From Methanococcoides orientis (lineage in GTDB: Archaea; Halobacteriota; Methanosarcinia; Methanosarcinales; Methanosarcinaceae), in NCBI RefSeq assembly GCF_021184045.1, contig NZ_CP073710.1, positions 2,366,685 through 2,430,684 of the forward strand: a stretch of 64,000 nt of DNA, given 5' to 3'. A model generated the notes under the pieces. It saw only the letters and a list, made by a program, of their open reading frames with translations. It was not told where the DNA came from and did no database searches. A program made the translations under genes and the position numbers. This document shows positions 25,282-34,597 of the stretch, piece after piece. Every line of letters begins with the position of its first letter. Position 1 is the first letter of the stretch.

Positions 25282-26301
25282 TTACATTATCACTTCATCC
25301 AGGAGGAATGGTGGCTGGAATATTCCCTTTTCAGTAACAATGGCAGTGATATTCTCCATCGGGGTGGCATCAAAAGCCGGATTATATACCTTTACATTCG
25401 CCGGAGCTATCTGTTCATTGCCAATATAGCGAAGTTCATCTCCATCCCTCTCTTCGATCTTTACTGTCTCTTCCCATCCATTGGGATCGAATGTAGAGAC
25501 CGGTGCTGCAACAAAGAATGGGATCTCATGTTCCCTTGCAAGCACTGAGTGTGTGTAAGTTCCGATCTTGTTGAAGACAACGTCCTGTGTGATCCTGTCT
25601 GCACCCACTATTACTTTGTCAACCATGCCGTTCTTCATCACATGGCCGGACATGGAATCTGTGATAAGCGTGACCGGGATGTTGTCCTGCATAAGTTCCC
25701 ATGTGGTGATACGGCCACCCTGGTTCAACGGCCGTGTCTCACAGGCAATGACCTCTATCTCTTTTCCCTTTTCCACTGCAGATCTGATAACTCCCAGTGC
25801 TGTGCCCCAGTCCACACATGCCATCCTACCGGCATTGCAGTGTGTCATTACCCTGTCACCGTCTTCAAGCAGCCTGTGGCCGTGCTTTCCGATGGCTTTA
25901 TTGATCTTCACATCATCATCTGCAATTCTAAGTGCCTCGGATATCACAATGTCCTGTATGCTGTCAAGGTCATAGGCATCTTCTGTTGCTTTTAGCACCC
26001 TGTTAACAGCCCATGCAAGATTTATCGCTGTAGGCCGTGTTGCTTTGAGTGTGTCACCAGCGACCTTCAGGTCCTTGAGCAACATTTCCATGGATGTTGC
26101 ACTGCTGAGGGTTACTGCAAGTGCCATTCCAAACCCGCCAGCTGCTGCGAGTGCAGGAGCACCCCTGACCCTCAGTGACCTTATTGCCTCACAAATTGAA
26201 GCAAGGTTATCGCATTCAATGATCTTGAGCTCTTTTGGCAGGTATGTCTGGTCTACCAATGTGATACTTTTGGCTTCATCATTCCAGTCTATTGTTCTCA
26301 T
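25282..26301 (-). CDS. eIF2B-like sugar-phosphate isomerase (MtnA type)
   Basis: Related to S-methyl-5-thioribose-1-phosphate isomerase. Typical stretches are SLRVRGAPALAAAGGFGMAL, THCNAGRMACVDWGTALG, ACETRPLNQGGRITTWEL and GADRITQDVVFNKIGTYTHS. In archaea the same fold includes ribose-1,5-bisphosphate isomerase of the AMP/RuBisCO pathway, so the substrate is open; sequence length and the NAGRMACVDWGTALG stretch favour MtnA. I chose ATG 26301 (MRTIDWND) over the TTG at 26352. Divergent from the HD hydrolase. Confidence 0.87.
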   Translation of the reverse strand: MRTIDWNDEAKSITLVDQTYLPKELKIIECDNLASICEAIRSLRVRGAPALAAAGGFGMALAVTLSSATSMEMLLKDLKVAGDTLKATRPTAINLAWAVNRVLKATEDAYDLDSIQDIVISEALRIADDDVKINKAIGKHGHRLLEDGDRVMTHCNAGRMACVDWGTALGVIRSAVEKGKEIEVIACETRPLNQGGRITTWELMQDNIPVTLITDSMSGHVMKNGMVDKVIVGADRITQDVVFNKIGTYTHSVLAREHEIPFFVAAPVSTFDPNGWEETVKIEERDGDELRYIGNEQIAPANVKVYNPAFDATPMENITAIVTEKGIFQPPFLLDEVIM

Positions 26302-26445
26302 GTGGACCACTTCATGACCTCTAATGGCACTTCCAGTTAAAAAAGTATTCAATTTGTTCTTCCGGTAATCTTACAATTAATGAAACCATTTTTTGGCATA
26401 GTCCTGACATTCTTTTTATATATGGTCTTTTCATATTATTGTCTA

Positions 26446-28296
26446 ATGACAAAACCCAGGGTGTTCCATGACCCTGTTCACGGAACTATCATTTTATCCG
26501 AATTAGAACAACTTCTGATCGACACTCCTCAGTTCCAGAGACTTCGGGGCATACAGCAACTAGGGCTTGCAGACGTCGTATTTCCAGGTGCTAATCATAC
26601 ACGCTTTGAGCACAGCGTTGGTACCATGCACACAGCATCTCTTTTAGGTAATTATCTTGAACTTGAGGACGAGTCTGTACTGAAACTCAGGCTTGCAGGT
26701 CTTCTTCATGACATTGGTCATTCTGCTTTTTCTCACGCTGTGGAAAGTATCCTCAAAAGAGATCCTGAGATAAGGCCGAAAGTGAATGGCAAAGGCTTCC
26801 TTACGCATGAGGCTTTTACAAAACATATCGTTTCAGAGGTCCTGCCGGGAACGTCTGTTATTTCCAGATTTGTAAATGATGAGCTTGGTCGGGACCCTTA
26901 TGATTTCTTTTCCGAGATCTCAAAGATCGCCACAGGTGATATTTCCATTGAAAAACCGTACCTTTCACAATTGATGTCCGGTGATATCGATGCAGATCGG
27001 ATCGACTTTTTGCTTAGGGACTCGTATCATACGGGGGTATCGCTGGGGCTCATCGATCTTGACCAGATCATACAATGTCTCTGCATCAGGGGGGATAATG
27101 TGGTCCTTGGTGATCCTGAGGCTGGAAGTTTCGGTGAGGAACTGACACTTGCAGCAGTAGAATCCATGCTTATTGCCCGCTCCCATCACTACACTGCTAT
27201 CATACATCACCCTCTCACACAGTCTGTGAGGGTGATGCTTCTGAATGCCCTGGAAAGCACTTTGTTAAAACTGAGGGGAGAAATGGGAGATGAGGCAGTT
27301 GCTGAAATGGTGGCAGAGTTCTTTACAAGTTATAATGATGCTGACCTGCTCAATCTGATAAGCAGGAATGGCGATGAGACTTCAAGGAAGCTGTTGAGCG
27401 ATATCCGTGATGGCAGGATATATACTCCTGTGGCAAGGTTCAATCAAAAGACGCTCTCTCCCGGAACAAGGATGGCACTTTCCACGATCGCACAACACGG
27501 TGTGGCAACAAAAATGCTGGAGAAAGGGCTTGAGAAGGAATTAGGTGATGTGCTTGTGGACCTTAGCATTGCAACAGGTGTTCCAAAGAGTGCAATGGTC
27601 ATCGCAGGTGGTCATGAGAATTTCTTCTATGATGAATCTGCTCTTGCCAATGGACTGGTGCGTGCTATATCCAGGCAGATGTCCCTTACGGCTTTCACTC
27701 ATCCGGATGCAGCTATAGGTTCAGAATTGGCCTCCGCACAAGAAAAGATGCGTGATCTTGTTGATGACCTCTCTCCGAGATTGCTGAATTTTATAAGGGG
27801 TGATCAGTACCTGCCGATCGAAGGTCTGATTCTTCTTCTTTATGCTATCCACAAGCTTTTCGAGGTGGAAAAGGACGGCTTCATCTCAATTCCACGTATC
27901 AGGAACATTACATGGCTGTATCGGAATGTAGCATTCTTCAGGGAGGACAGCAGGTTAAAATACCTGTTCGACTATGATTTCCACACAAGATACGGTTTCC
28001 CTTACAGCAACAAGGTCTATGAGGACATTCAGCTGCTGGTCGCCATGGGTATTGTGGACGAGGATCTGCGCTACTTTGAGAAGGACGGACGCTTCAGGCA
28101 GCGTTATGAATATGCTTTCACCGATGCAGGTGTGCAGTATGCTGCTTCGATTGTTGATTCCTATGGGCGTGAGTTCGGGATGATAACCGAGTATCTTACA
28201 GTGAACAAACATTCAATACCTCGCGATATTGTGACAATTCCTCTGGCAAGGTACCAAAGGGACAGGAAAAAAAGGACATCAGGTGCAAATAGATGA
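26446..28296 (+). CDS. HD superfamily phosphohydrolase (SAMHD1/dGTPase-like)
   Basis: A large HD-domain protein like those hydrolysing dNTPs. The start MTKPRVFHDPVHGTIILSEL and TPQFQRLRGIQQLGLADVVF are characteristic; the metal site is HTRFEHSVGTMH and LLHDIGHSAFSHAVE, with the final Asp in SGDIDADRIDFLLRDSYHTG. About 300 C-terminal residues form an extra helical region. ATG 26446 is preferred to 26380, which would add a hydrophobic tail not seen in the family. Its stop overlaps the trmI ATG. Confidence 0.92.
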   Translation: MTKPRVFHDPVHGTIILSELEQLLIDTPQFQRLRGIQQLGLADVVFPGANHTRFEHSVGTMHTASLLGNYLELEDESVLKLRLAGLLHDIGHSAFSHAVESILKRDPEIRPKVNGKGFLTHEAFTKHIVSEVLPGTSVISRFVNDELGRDPYDFFSEISKIATGDISIEKPYLSQLMSGDIDADRIDFLLRDSYHTGVSLGLIDLDQIIQCLCIRGDNVVLGDPEAGSFGEELTLAAVESMLIARSHHYTAIIHHPLTQSVRVMLLNALESTLLKLRGEMGDEAVAEMVAEFFTSYNDADLLNLISRNGDETSRKLLSDIRDGRIYTPVARFNQKTLSPGTRMALSTIAQHGVATKMLEKGLEKELGDVLVDLSIATGVPKSAMVIAGGHENFFYDESALANGLVRAISRQMSLTAFTHPDAAIGSELASAQEKMRDLVDDLSPRLLNFIRGDQYLPIEGLILLLYAIHKLFEVEKDGFISIPRIRNITWLYRNVAFFREDSRLKYLFDYDFHTRYGFPYSNKVYEDIQLLVAMGIVDEDLRYFEKDGRFRQRYEYAFTDAGVQYAASIVDSYGREFGMITEYLTVNKHSIPRDIVTIPLARYQRDRKKRTSGANR

Positions 28297-29045
28297 AATT
28301 AGGTGAAGTAGTGCTGTTAAAGACCAGCCACAGAGGAAAGATAAGGGAATTCATTACATCAGTATCTGATGAAAAGTTCCACACGGACTTTGGTATGATC
28401 GAGATGTCAGAGCTTCTGGAAAAAGATGCTGGCGATACTGTGGTTTCCCACATGGGTCAGGAGTTCGTGATTCAGCTTCCAAGGATGCCGGATTTCTTCA
28501 GACATGCAAAGCGCACCGGCGCACCTATCATGCCCAAGGACATAGGTATGATACTGGGTTATACCGGCATCAACAAGAACGATGTTGTGCTCGATGCGGG
28601 GACCGGGTCAGGCATCCTTGCCATGTATCTGGGTTCCATTGCAAAGAGGGTACTGAGCTTTGAGATACGGGAGGACTTCGTTGATGTGGCCCGTGAGAAT
28701 ATCCGCCGTGCAGGTTTGGAAAATGTGGAGGTTCGCTGTGGGAATATCGTTGATGAGGTCGGAGACCTTGACGAGAAGTTCAATGCAGTGATCCTTGATA
28801 CAATTGATTCGGCAAGTGTTGTGCCTCATGTTCCTTCCATACTGGCTCCGGGTGGTTTCCTTGTTACTTATTCTCCGTTCCTTGAACAGACTGGCCAGAT
28901 AAGAAAAGCAATAGATGAAGCTGATTTCTTCGAAGTAAGGACGATTGAATGTATTGAGCGTGCTATGTCCTTCTCAGACCGCGGTACACGTCCTTCAACT
29001 TCAAGGGTCGGGCACACTGGTTACATTACCATTGCCAGGATATAA
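28293..29045 (+). CDS. trmI: tRNA (adenine-N1)-methyltransferase TrmI
   Basis: SAM-dependent enzyme methylating A58 (and in some archaea A57) of tRNA. The N-terminal small beta domain is followed by a Rossmann domain with motif I VLDAGTGSGILAMYLG and later GNIVDEVGDLDEKFNAVILD. RTGAPIMPKDIGMI-like KRTGAPIMPKDIGMIL is a TrmI landmark. The ATG overlaps the stop of the HD hydrolase, so both are cotranscribed. Confidence 0.93.
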   Translation: MKLGEVVLLKTSHRGKIREFITSVSDEKFHTDFGMIEMSELLEKDAGDTVVSHMGQEFVIQLPRMPDFFRHAKRTGAPIMPKDIGMILGYTGINKNDVVLDAGTGSGILAMYLGSIAKRVLSFEIREDFVDVARENIRRAGLENVEVRCGNIVDEVGDLDEKFNAVILDTIDSASVVPHVPSILAPGGFLVTYSPFLEQTGQIRKAIDEADFFEVRTIECIERAMSFSDRGTRPSTSRVGHTGYITIARI

Positions 29046-29071
29046 CTATGGCAGTGATCTAAAAAAAGAAT

Positions 29072-29740
29072 TTACCTGACACCATCTGCGGTTATTGTGA
29101 ATTCGCAGGTGGTACCTTCGGGACGGGATCTATGTTTCCAGAGCTTTGCACGGCGTGTGCCGGTGCCTGTTCTTTCAAGCTGGACGATCGTCTTGGATAT
29201 GTGTTCAAGGCCGCTGCCTCCTATTGGTTTGAGCGTATTGGTACTGATATCTGAGTATACCTGGTTGGTTATTACCACCACGATGCCACGCTTACGTGCA
29301 AGGCTGTGAAGGAATCCTATCTGGTTCGATAGCTCTCTTCGTGTCCTGATACTTGAATCATCATCGTCCAGTTCTAACCGGTAGTATGCGGTCGCAGAGT
29401 CCACGACAATAAGACCGACATTCTCGGTGCTTATCTTTTCAGTTTCCCTTACTGCAGAATACTGTTCTTCAAAAGTATGTGGCTCGAAGATTATTATGTC
29501 CTGTGCGATCTCTTTGGCATTCTCCCCGGCTATTTGCCTGAATCTGTCGGCAGAGATTCCTTCTGTGTCAATGAAGATCGCTTTCCTCCCCTTCTTAACA
29601 CATTCCACAGCAAGCTGGAGGCATATGTTCGTTTTACCACTGCCGGCTTCTCCGAATATCTGGGTAACCACTCCTGCTTCGAATCCGCCTCCTAGAAGTT
29701 CGTCTATGGGATGGCAGCCTGATGCTAGCTGTTTGTTTAT
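29072..29740 (-). CDS. radB: DNA repair and recombination protein RadB, probable ATA start
   Basis: RadA paralogue of euryarchaea. Walker A is GEAGSGKTN, Walker B is VGLIVVDSATAYYRLE. The first standard start codon (GTG 29671) would remove the conserved N-terminus, which is encoded upstream in frame as NKQLASGCHPIDELLGGGFE. Between that segment and an in-frame TAG at 29744-29746 the only start candidate is ATA at 29738-29740, with GAGGTG six bases ahead. I therefore extend the gene to ATA. Protein length would be 222 residues, normal for RadB. Confidence 0.82.
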   Translation of the reverse strand: MNKQLASGCHPIDELLGGGFEAGVVTQIFGEAGSGKTNICLQLAVECVKKGRKAIFIDTEGISADRFRQIAGENAKEIAQDIIIFEPHTFEEQYSAVRETEKISTENVGLIVVDSATAYYRLELDDDDSSIRTRRELSNQIGFLHSLARKRGIVVVITNQVYSDISTNTLKPIGGSGLEHISKTIVQLERTGTGTRRAKLWKHRSRPEGTTCEFTITADGVR

Positions 29741-30131
29741 TTTCTACACCTCTGCTTGTGGGATGTATCTGGTATTATGGAATTTATGATATACATCTTT
29801 TGGCAAAGGTCATTTGTCTGGTTGTTCCAGTTAGTCTTACTCGTTTTGTATCAATACTGGTAACAGACATGGTTTGGCACATTTCATTATTATAATGATG
29901 AACTCTTTTATTTGTTACCATATTTGTTACCTCCTATGTTATGTTGTTATTCAGTTGTAGGTGTAAAAAGCATTATTAACTGAGAACTCCATACTATTGG
30001 TTTACTCGTGTAGAGGTCTTTCCCGCATTATACCGGGGCTACTGAATTCGATTATTATTTTTCAGTTGCTATGGGGGGTTTGTGTGTTGGGTCTCTTGCT
30101 TATGTTTAAAGATCAAATGGATGGAAGAAAT

Positions 30132-30383
30132 ATGCCTGGTGTTATTATCTATACAACGGAAACATGCCCGAAATGTGTGCAGCTGAAGAAGGTATTAAAA
30201 GCAAACGATGTGGCTTTCACTGAGGCTGACATGTCAACTCCCGAATCATTGACAGAGTTACGTGTCAACGGTGTTTTCACAGTTACAGCTCCGGTGCTAC
30301 AGATAGATGATGATTTCCTGACATATGATGAGCTCTTTAACAGCGAAGGCGTGAACCTCGATTCACTAAAAGATATACTATAA
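30132..30383 (+). CDS. NrdH/glutaredoxin-like redoxin
   Basis: A small redoxin: MPGVIIYTTETCPKCVQLKK with active site CPKC and the cis-Pro region VFTVTAPVLQIDDDFLTYDE. It directly precedes nrdD and probably supplies electrons to it; in Methanosarcina barkeri a class III reductase uses a redoxin of this kind. The frame is open to 29997 and would add a hydrophobic segment (IIIFQLLWGVCVLGLLLMF); I prefer ATG 30132 because the normal length is about 80 residues, but a membrane-anchored form cannot be excluded. Confidence 0.85.
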   Translation: MPGVIIYTTETCPKCVQLKKVLKANDVAFTEADMSTPESLTELRVNGVFTVTAPVLQIDDDFLTYDELFNSEGVNLDSLKDIL

Positions 30384-30396
30384 GGGAAGTGATCAT

Positions 30397-32784
30397 TTGT
30401 CATCTAATACAAAGCTTATCGATGATCCCGAGGGGGAAATAGAAGTGGGTACAAAGGAGCAGAATCAGGCTGCAGATAAGCTGGGAGCTGACATGATGCC
30501 TCTCACCGAACCGCAGTCCATGCAGCAGACACTTGACGGCCAGTTTATCTCAACAATGCCAAAGGTTAGAACAACCGATGGTCATATGGTGAACTGGGAC
30601 CGCAATATCGTGGTGAACCAGTTACTGAAGGAAACTGCGCTGAGTGAGTGGTACCATGGGATCGATTCCATCACAAAAGATGAAGCTCATGATATTGCCA
30701 GGGAAACAGAGAAGCGTATCCGCAGTATGAACATAAAGTTCCTCTCAGGTCCGCTTATCAGGGAACTTGTAAATATGATCCTGCTGGAGCGTGGACATCT
30801 TGAATGGCGTAATGTCTCCACAAGGGTAGGTTCTCCTGTTTTCGATGCATGTGAGATCGACCAGGGATCAGGCTTTGAGGCAAATGAGAATGCCAACCTG
30901 CAGGAAAACGCTGAAACTTCCCACAAGAAGAAAGCTGATAAGATCTCAAAGGAACAGTACCTTCTGTTGCTCCCACCAAAGGTTGCAGACCTTCACCTCA
31001 ACGGTGACCTGCACATTCATGACCTTGAATATTTTGGTACCCGTGCTTTCTGCCAGGACTGGGATCTCAGGTATTTCTTCTATTATGGATTGATGCCTGA
31101 TGGATCAGGTGCAAAGGCAAGCGTGGCAGGACCTTCCATGAAAGCAGAAGTTGCAATGCTGCATGCTGTAAAGGCTCTTGGAAGCGCCCAGACCAACTTT
31201 GCAGGCGGACAGGGATTCTACAATTTCCTTACCTTCTGTGCTCCATATTTTGAAGGCAAATCATACAAAGAGATCGAGCAGCTCATGCAGATGTTCGTCT
31301 ATGAGATGACGCAGATGATGGTGGCCCGTGGTGGTCAGCTTGTGTTCTCTTCAGTACAGTTATCTCCTGGTGTCCCGAAGATGTGGAAGGACAAGCCTGT
31401 GGTCTACAAGGGTCGTGTCTGGGATGGTAGCAATGATACTGACAGGCGTGTCTATGGTGACTATGAGCGTGAAGTAAGACTTGGATTCAAGGCACTTATG
31501 AACGTCATGCTGGAAGGCGACTATTGGGGCAAACCATTCAACTTCCCTAAGCCTGAGATCTCCATTGAGCCTGATTTCATGACAGAGGACGAGATGTTCA
31601 ACCGTGCAAATCCGGACCTTCCAACCTATGATGAACTGTACACCATGACCTTTGAACTGACCGCAAAATACGGAACTCCGTACTTTGACAACCAGCTTCC
31701 TGAATACAGGGGAGCCGGAGAGGGCATATCCTGTTACCAGTGCTGTGCATACCAGTTCTCCGCAACTCCTGAAGATGATGCTGAGTTCGAGGACAAGATG
31801 TACTTCAGGGAAGGAAAACATTTCTCAATGGGTTCCTGGCAGGTAGTTTCATTGAACTGTCCAAGGGCTGCATATGAGGCAGACGGTGATGACCAGAAGC
31901 TGTTCGCTCACCTGAAGCACCTTATGGATGAGGCAATGGAAGTGTTCCAGACAAAGGTCAAGTGGATGACGCCTATCATCGACAATGGCAGGATGCCATT
32001 TGCAACACAGCAGCCAAAGGACCCGATAAGCGGTAAGAAAGGTGCAATTGCGGTGGATATTGATTCGCTGGTCTTCACCATCGGTGTTGTGGGCCTTAAT
32101 GAGATGGTCCAGTATCACACAGGTTCCCAGATGCATCAGTCAAAGGCAGCTTTCAAGGTTGCTATCCGTGCCATGACAGAGATGGAGATGTATGGAAGAG
32201 AACTTTCGGAGAAATATGGTATGGAGATCGCTCTTGCAAGGACTCCTGCAGAGACCACCGGCCAGAGGTTCGCAGTTTCCGATATGCTTCACGAGGAGTA
32301 CAGTGAAAAGGTACTCACCGTTGCAAAAGGCGATGTTAAGGCAGCAGTGGATGGTATAAAGAAAACTCACGACCTGCCGGTCTATTATACCAACGGTACT
32401 CACGTACCTCCGGGAGCAGACATATCCCTGGTTGACAGGATCAACATCGAACATGTGTTCTTCCCTATCGTTGACGGTGGAGATATCATGCACATCTGGA
32501 TGGGCGAGGGTTCACCTGATGCAAAAGGTCTGAAGGATTTTGCAATGAACATTGCAAGGAACACTCAGGTAGGATACTTTGCATTCACCAAGGACATGAC
32601 CGTTTGTATGGATGATTATCACATGATGGCAGGTCTCAAGGAAAACTGTGAGAATTGCGGATCCGATCACGTTGAACAGCTTTCAAGGGTTACCGGATAC
32701 ATTCAGGCTGTTGGTGGCTGGAATGCTGCAAAGAGGCAGGAACTGGAAGACCGTAAACGTTACTCTTCTGCCGATATGATCTGA
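30397..32784 (+). CDS. nrdD: Anaerobic (class III) ribonucleoside-triphosphate reductase with ATP-cone
   Basis: Glycyl-radical enzyme reducing NTPs to dNTPs. Residues about 45-140 are an ATP-cone (TTDGHMVNWDRNIVVNQLLK). The catalytic barrel has HIHDLEYFGTRAFCQDWD and NFAGGQGFYNF. The C-terminus has the zinc cysteines (VCMDDY, ENCENCGS) and the glycyl-radical loop RVTGYIQAVGGWNAAKRQEL. The start is TTG 30397, with GGGAAGTGAT just before. It lies between the redoxin and nrdG, forming a complete system. Confidence 0.96.
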   Translation: MSSNTKLIDDPEGEIEVGTKEQNQAADKLGADMMPLTEPQSMQQTLDGQFISTMPKVRTTDGHMVNWDRNIVVNQLLKETALSEWYHGIDSITKDEAHDIARETEKRIRSMNIKFLSGPLIRELVNMILLERGHLEWRNVSTRVGSPVFDACEIDQGSGFEANENANLQENAETSHKKKADKISKEQYLLLLPPKVADLHLNGDLHIHDLEYFGTRAFCQDWDLRYFFYYGLMPDGSGAKASVAGPSMKAEVAMLHAVKALGSAQTNFAGGQGFYNFLTFCAPYFEGKSYKEIEQLMQMFVYEMTQMMVARGGQLVFSSVQLSPGVPKMWKDKPVVYKGRVWDGSNDTDRRVYGDYEREVRLGFKALMNVMLEGDYWGKPFNFPKPEISIEPDFMTEDEMFNRANPDLPTYDELYTMTFELTAKYGTPYFDNQLPEYRGAGEGISCYQCCAYQFSATPEDDAEFEDKMYFREGKHFSMGSWQVVSLNCPRAAYEADGDDQKLFAHLKHLMDEAMEVFQTKVKWMTPIIDNGRMPFATQQPKDPISGKKGAIAVDIDSLVFTIGVVGLNEMVQYHTGSQMHQSKAAFKVAIRAMTEMEMYGRELSEKYGMEIALARTPAETTGQRFAVSDMLHEEYSEKVLTVAKGDVKAAVDGIKKTHDLPVYYTNGTHVPPGADISLVDRINIEHVFFPIVDGGDIMHIWMGEGSPDAKGLKDFAMNIARNTQVGYFAFTKDMTVCMDDYHMMAGLKENCENCGSDHVEQLSRVTGYIQAVGGWNAAKRQELEDRKRYSSADMI

Positions 32785-32785
32785 T

Positions 32786-33592
32786 ATGCCGGATGTCTGG
32801 TATCTGATGAAAGTGAATTTTGGGGAGATCATCCCCATATCAACCGTTGACTGGCACGGAAAGGCGTCAGTCGTTCTTTTTTTACGTAGCTGTCCCTACA
32901 GGTGTCCCTATTGCCAGAACTACGAGATCCTTACAGGTTCTGATATGCTGGATGCAAAGGAACTTGAGAAAAAGATCGATTCTTCCTCACTCTTTGTGAG
33001 TAGCGTCGTGTTCTCAGGCGGTGAACCGCTTGTGCAAAAGAAAGCAGTAATGCACCTGGCTGCCTATGCAAAGAAAAAAGGACTGCTTGTGGGGATCCAT
33101 ACGAATGGCTATTATCCGGAAGTTGTGGAAGAACTGATCGATGGCAGTCTTGTGGATAAGTTCTTCATCGATGTCAAGGGTTCTCTGGACGATCCTGTGA
33201 TGTATGGCAAGGCCATCGGGTACGGCGATGATGTTATTGTTCCTGATCCTGCTGAAGTTGTGGAAAAGGTAAAGCAGACATTATCCATTGTCACTGACAG
33301 GGAAGTGGAATATGAACTGCGCACCACTGCAATACGTGGTTTTGTAGGGGATCCTGATGACATCGCAGCGATCGCAAGTTCTATTGTTCCGTATATTTCA
33401 ATTTCGAATGTTCCGTATGTGATTCAGCAGGGTCAGCCAGCTCACTCAATGAGGGAGGACCTGCGTGACATTACACCCTTTTCTCGTGATGAGATGCTGG
33501 AACTTGCCAGACGTGCCCATGAGTTTGTCGGGAATGTATGGATCAGGACAAAAGAAGGTGGCAACGAACAGGTTAACTTCGAATCCGTTTGA
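32786..33592 (+). CDS. nrdG: Anaerobic ribonucleotide reductase activating protein (radical SAM)
   Basis: Installs the glycyl radical on NrdD. The radical SAM motif is SCPYRCPYCQNYEI (CxxxCxxC) and the SAM-binding GGE is in FSGGEPLVQ. At 268 residues it is longer than bacterial NrdG and like the archaeal form. It starts two bases after nrdD; ATG 32807 (MKVNFGEIIPISTVDWHG) is an alternative start that fits the family better. Confidence 0.93.
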   Translation: MPDVWYLMKVNFGEIIPISTVDWHGKASVVLFLRSCPYRCPYCQNYEILTGSDMLDAKELEKKIDSSSLFVSSVVFSGGEPLVQKKAVMHLAAYAKKKGLLVGIHTNGYYPEVVEELIDGSLVDKFFIDVKGSLDDPVMYGKAIGYGDDVIVPDPAEVVEKVKQTLSIVTDREVEYELRTTAIRGFVGDPDDIAAIASSIVPYISISNVPYVIQQGQPAHSMREDLRDITPFSRDEMLELARRAHEFVGNVWIRTKEGGNEQVNFESV

Positions 33593-33659
33593 AGTTTAAG
33601 TAAAAACTTTATATGTTCGCGTTATAGCTTTATTTATAATGTTATAGGAGCATAGCAAC

Positions 33660-34535
33660 ATGAAGCGAACATATCCATTACTATTTATTTTCCTGCTTAC
33701 CTGCGTTATTGCAGCAGGATGCCTTTCAACTGACAGCAATACTCAGTATGCACCACAGGAAGAAAGCTTTTCCTTTGGGAACAAGATGGCCGAACTGAGT
33801 GCAGATGAGGCCTGGTATGATTCTGATGACCGCTCTTTCAATGTAGCTGACAGCGGGGAATCCACAGGAAGCAGTATAACACGCAAGGTGATAACTACTT
33901 CTGATGTTTCCCTTGAAGTAAAGGACGCTCCGGAAGCAGTTGATTCAATTGGCAATATAGCACTTGAATATGATGGCTATGTTTCCTCTTCATCTGTCTA
34001 TGATACTTACTATGGGGACAGCGAAAGCATGTCCGGATACATCACCATACGTGTCCCGACAGCTGAACATGATACTGTACTTGACAGGATCGAAGCTCTC
34101 GGGAAGGTGACCTCAAAGAGCACCAGCGGTGTCGATGTGACCGAGGAGTATATCGATGTGGAGGCACGCCTGTCGAACATGGAAAAGCAGGAACAACGTC
34201 TTCAGGAGATCCTGGAAATGGCTACCACCGTGGAAGAGGTCCTTGAAGTGGAAAAGGAACTTGGACGTGTTCGCGGTGAGATCGAAAGCCTCACAGGAAG
34301 GCTCAATTATCTTAACGACAGGATCGATTTCTCTACTATATCTGTAAGTGTCTCCGAGCCTCGCAACATTACTCATTCATGGGGACTTCGGGATGCTTTG
34401 TCCGATTCCGTGCGTGGTTTCATAGCCAGCGTCAATGGTATCATCATCTTTATCGGAATCGCTCTTCCAATATTGATATTCGTGACCATTGTTGGCAGTG
34501 CAGCTATCTTTGTTAAGAGAAGGGTATGGCGATAA
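33660..34535 (+). CDS. DUF4349 lipoprotein
   Basis: A 291-residue membrane protein: lipobox-like signal (FLLTCVIAAGC, Cys about 21), a low-complexity linker, the DUF4349 body (SDVSLEVKDAPEAVDSIGNI, VDVTEEYIDVEARLSNMEKQ), a coiled coil at about 175-220 and a C-terminal transmembrane helix (IIIFIGIALPILIFVTIVGS) before KRRVWR. The family occurs in bacteria and archaea; function unknown, with a proposed envelope role. TATA-like TTTATTTATAAT lies at 33628-33639. Confidence 0.88.
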   Translation: MKRTYPLLFIFLLTCVIAAGCLSTDSNTQYAPQEESFSFGNKMAELSADEAWYDSDDRSFNVADSGESTGSSITRKVITTSDVSLEVKDAPEAVDSIGNIALEYDGYVSSSSVYDTYYGDSESMSGYITIRVPTAEHDTVLDRIEALGKVTSKSTSGVDVTEEYIDVEARLSNMEKQEQRLQEILEMATTVEEVLEVEKELGRVRGEIESLTGRLNYLNDRIDFSTISVSVSEPRNITHSWGLRDALSDSVRGFIASVNGIIIFIGIALPILIFVTIVGSAAIFVKRRVWR

Positions 34536-34597
34536 TTCTTTCTTTTCCCTTCTTTTTAACCACATTGCTAATAAATATTGAATCTATAAGGTATCCC

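Noticed and set aside
29744-29752. Pyrrolysine in RadB through GTG-TAG at the start
   Set aside because: The TAG lies between the ribosome site and the conserved N-terminus; a GTG start followed directly by TAG is less likely than initiation at ATA.
29997-30131. Membrane-anchored N-terminus of the redoxin
   Set aside because: The hydrophobic extension has no ribosome site and exceeds the family length; left as an alternative only.
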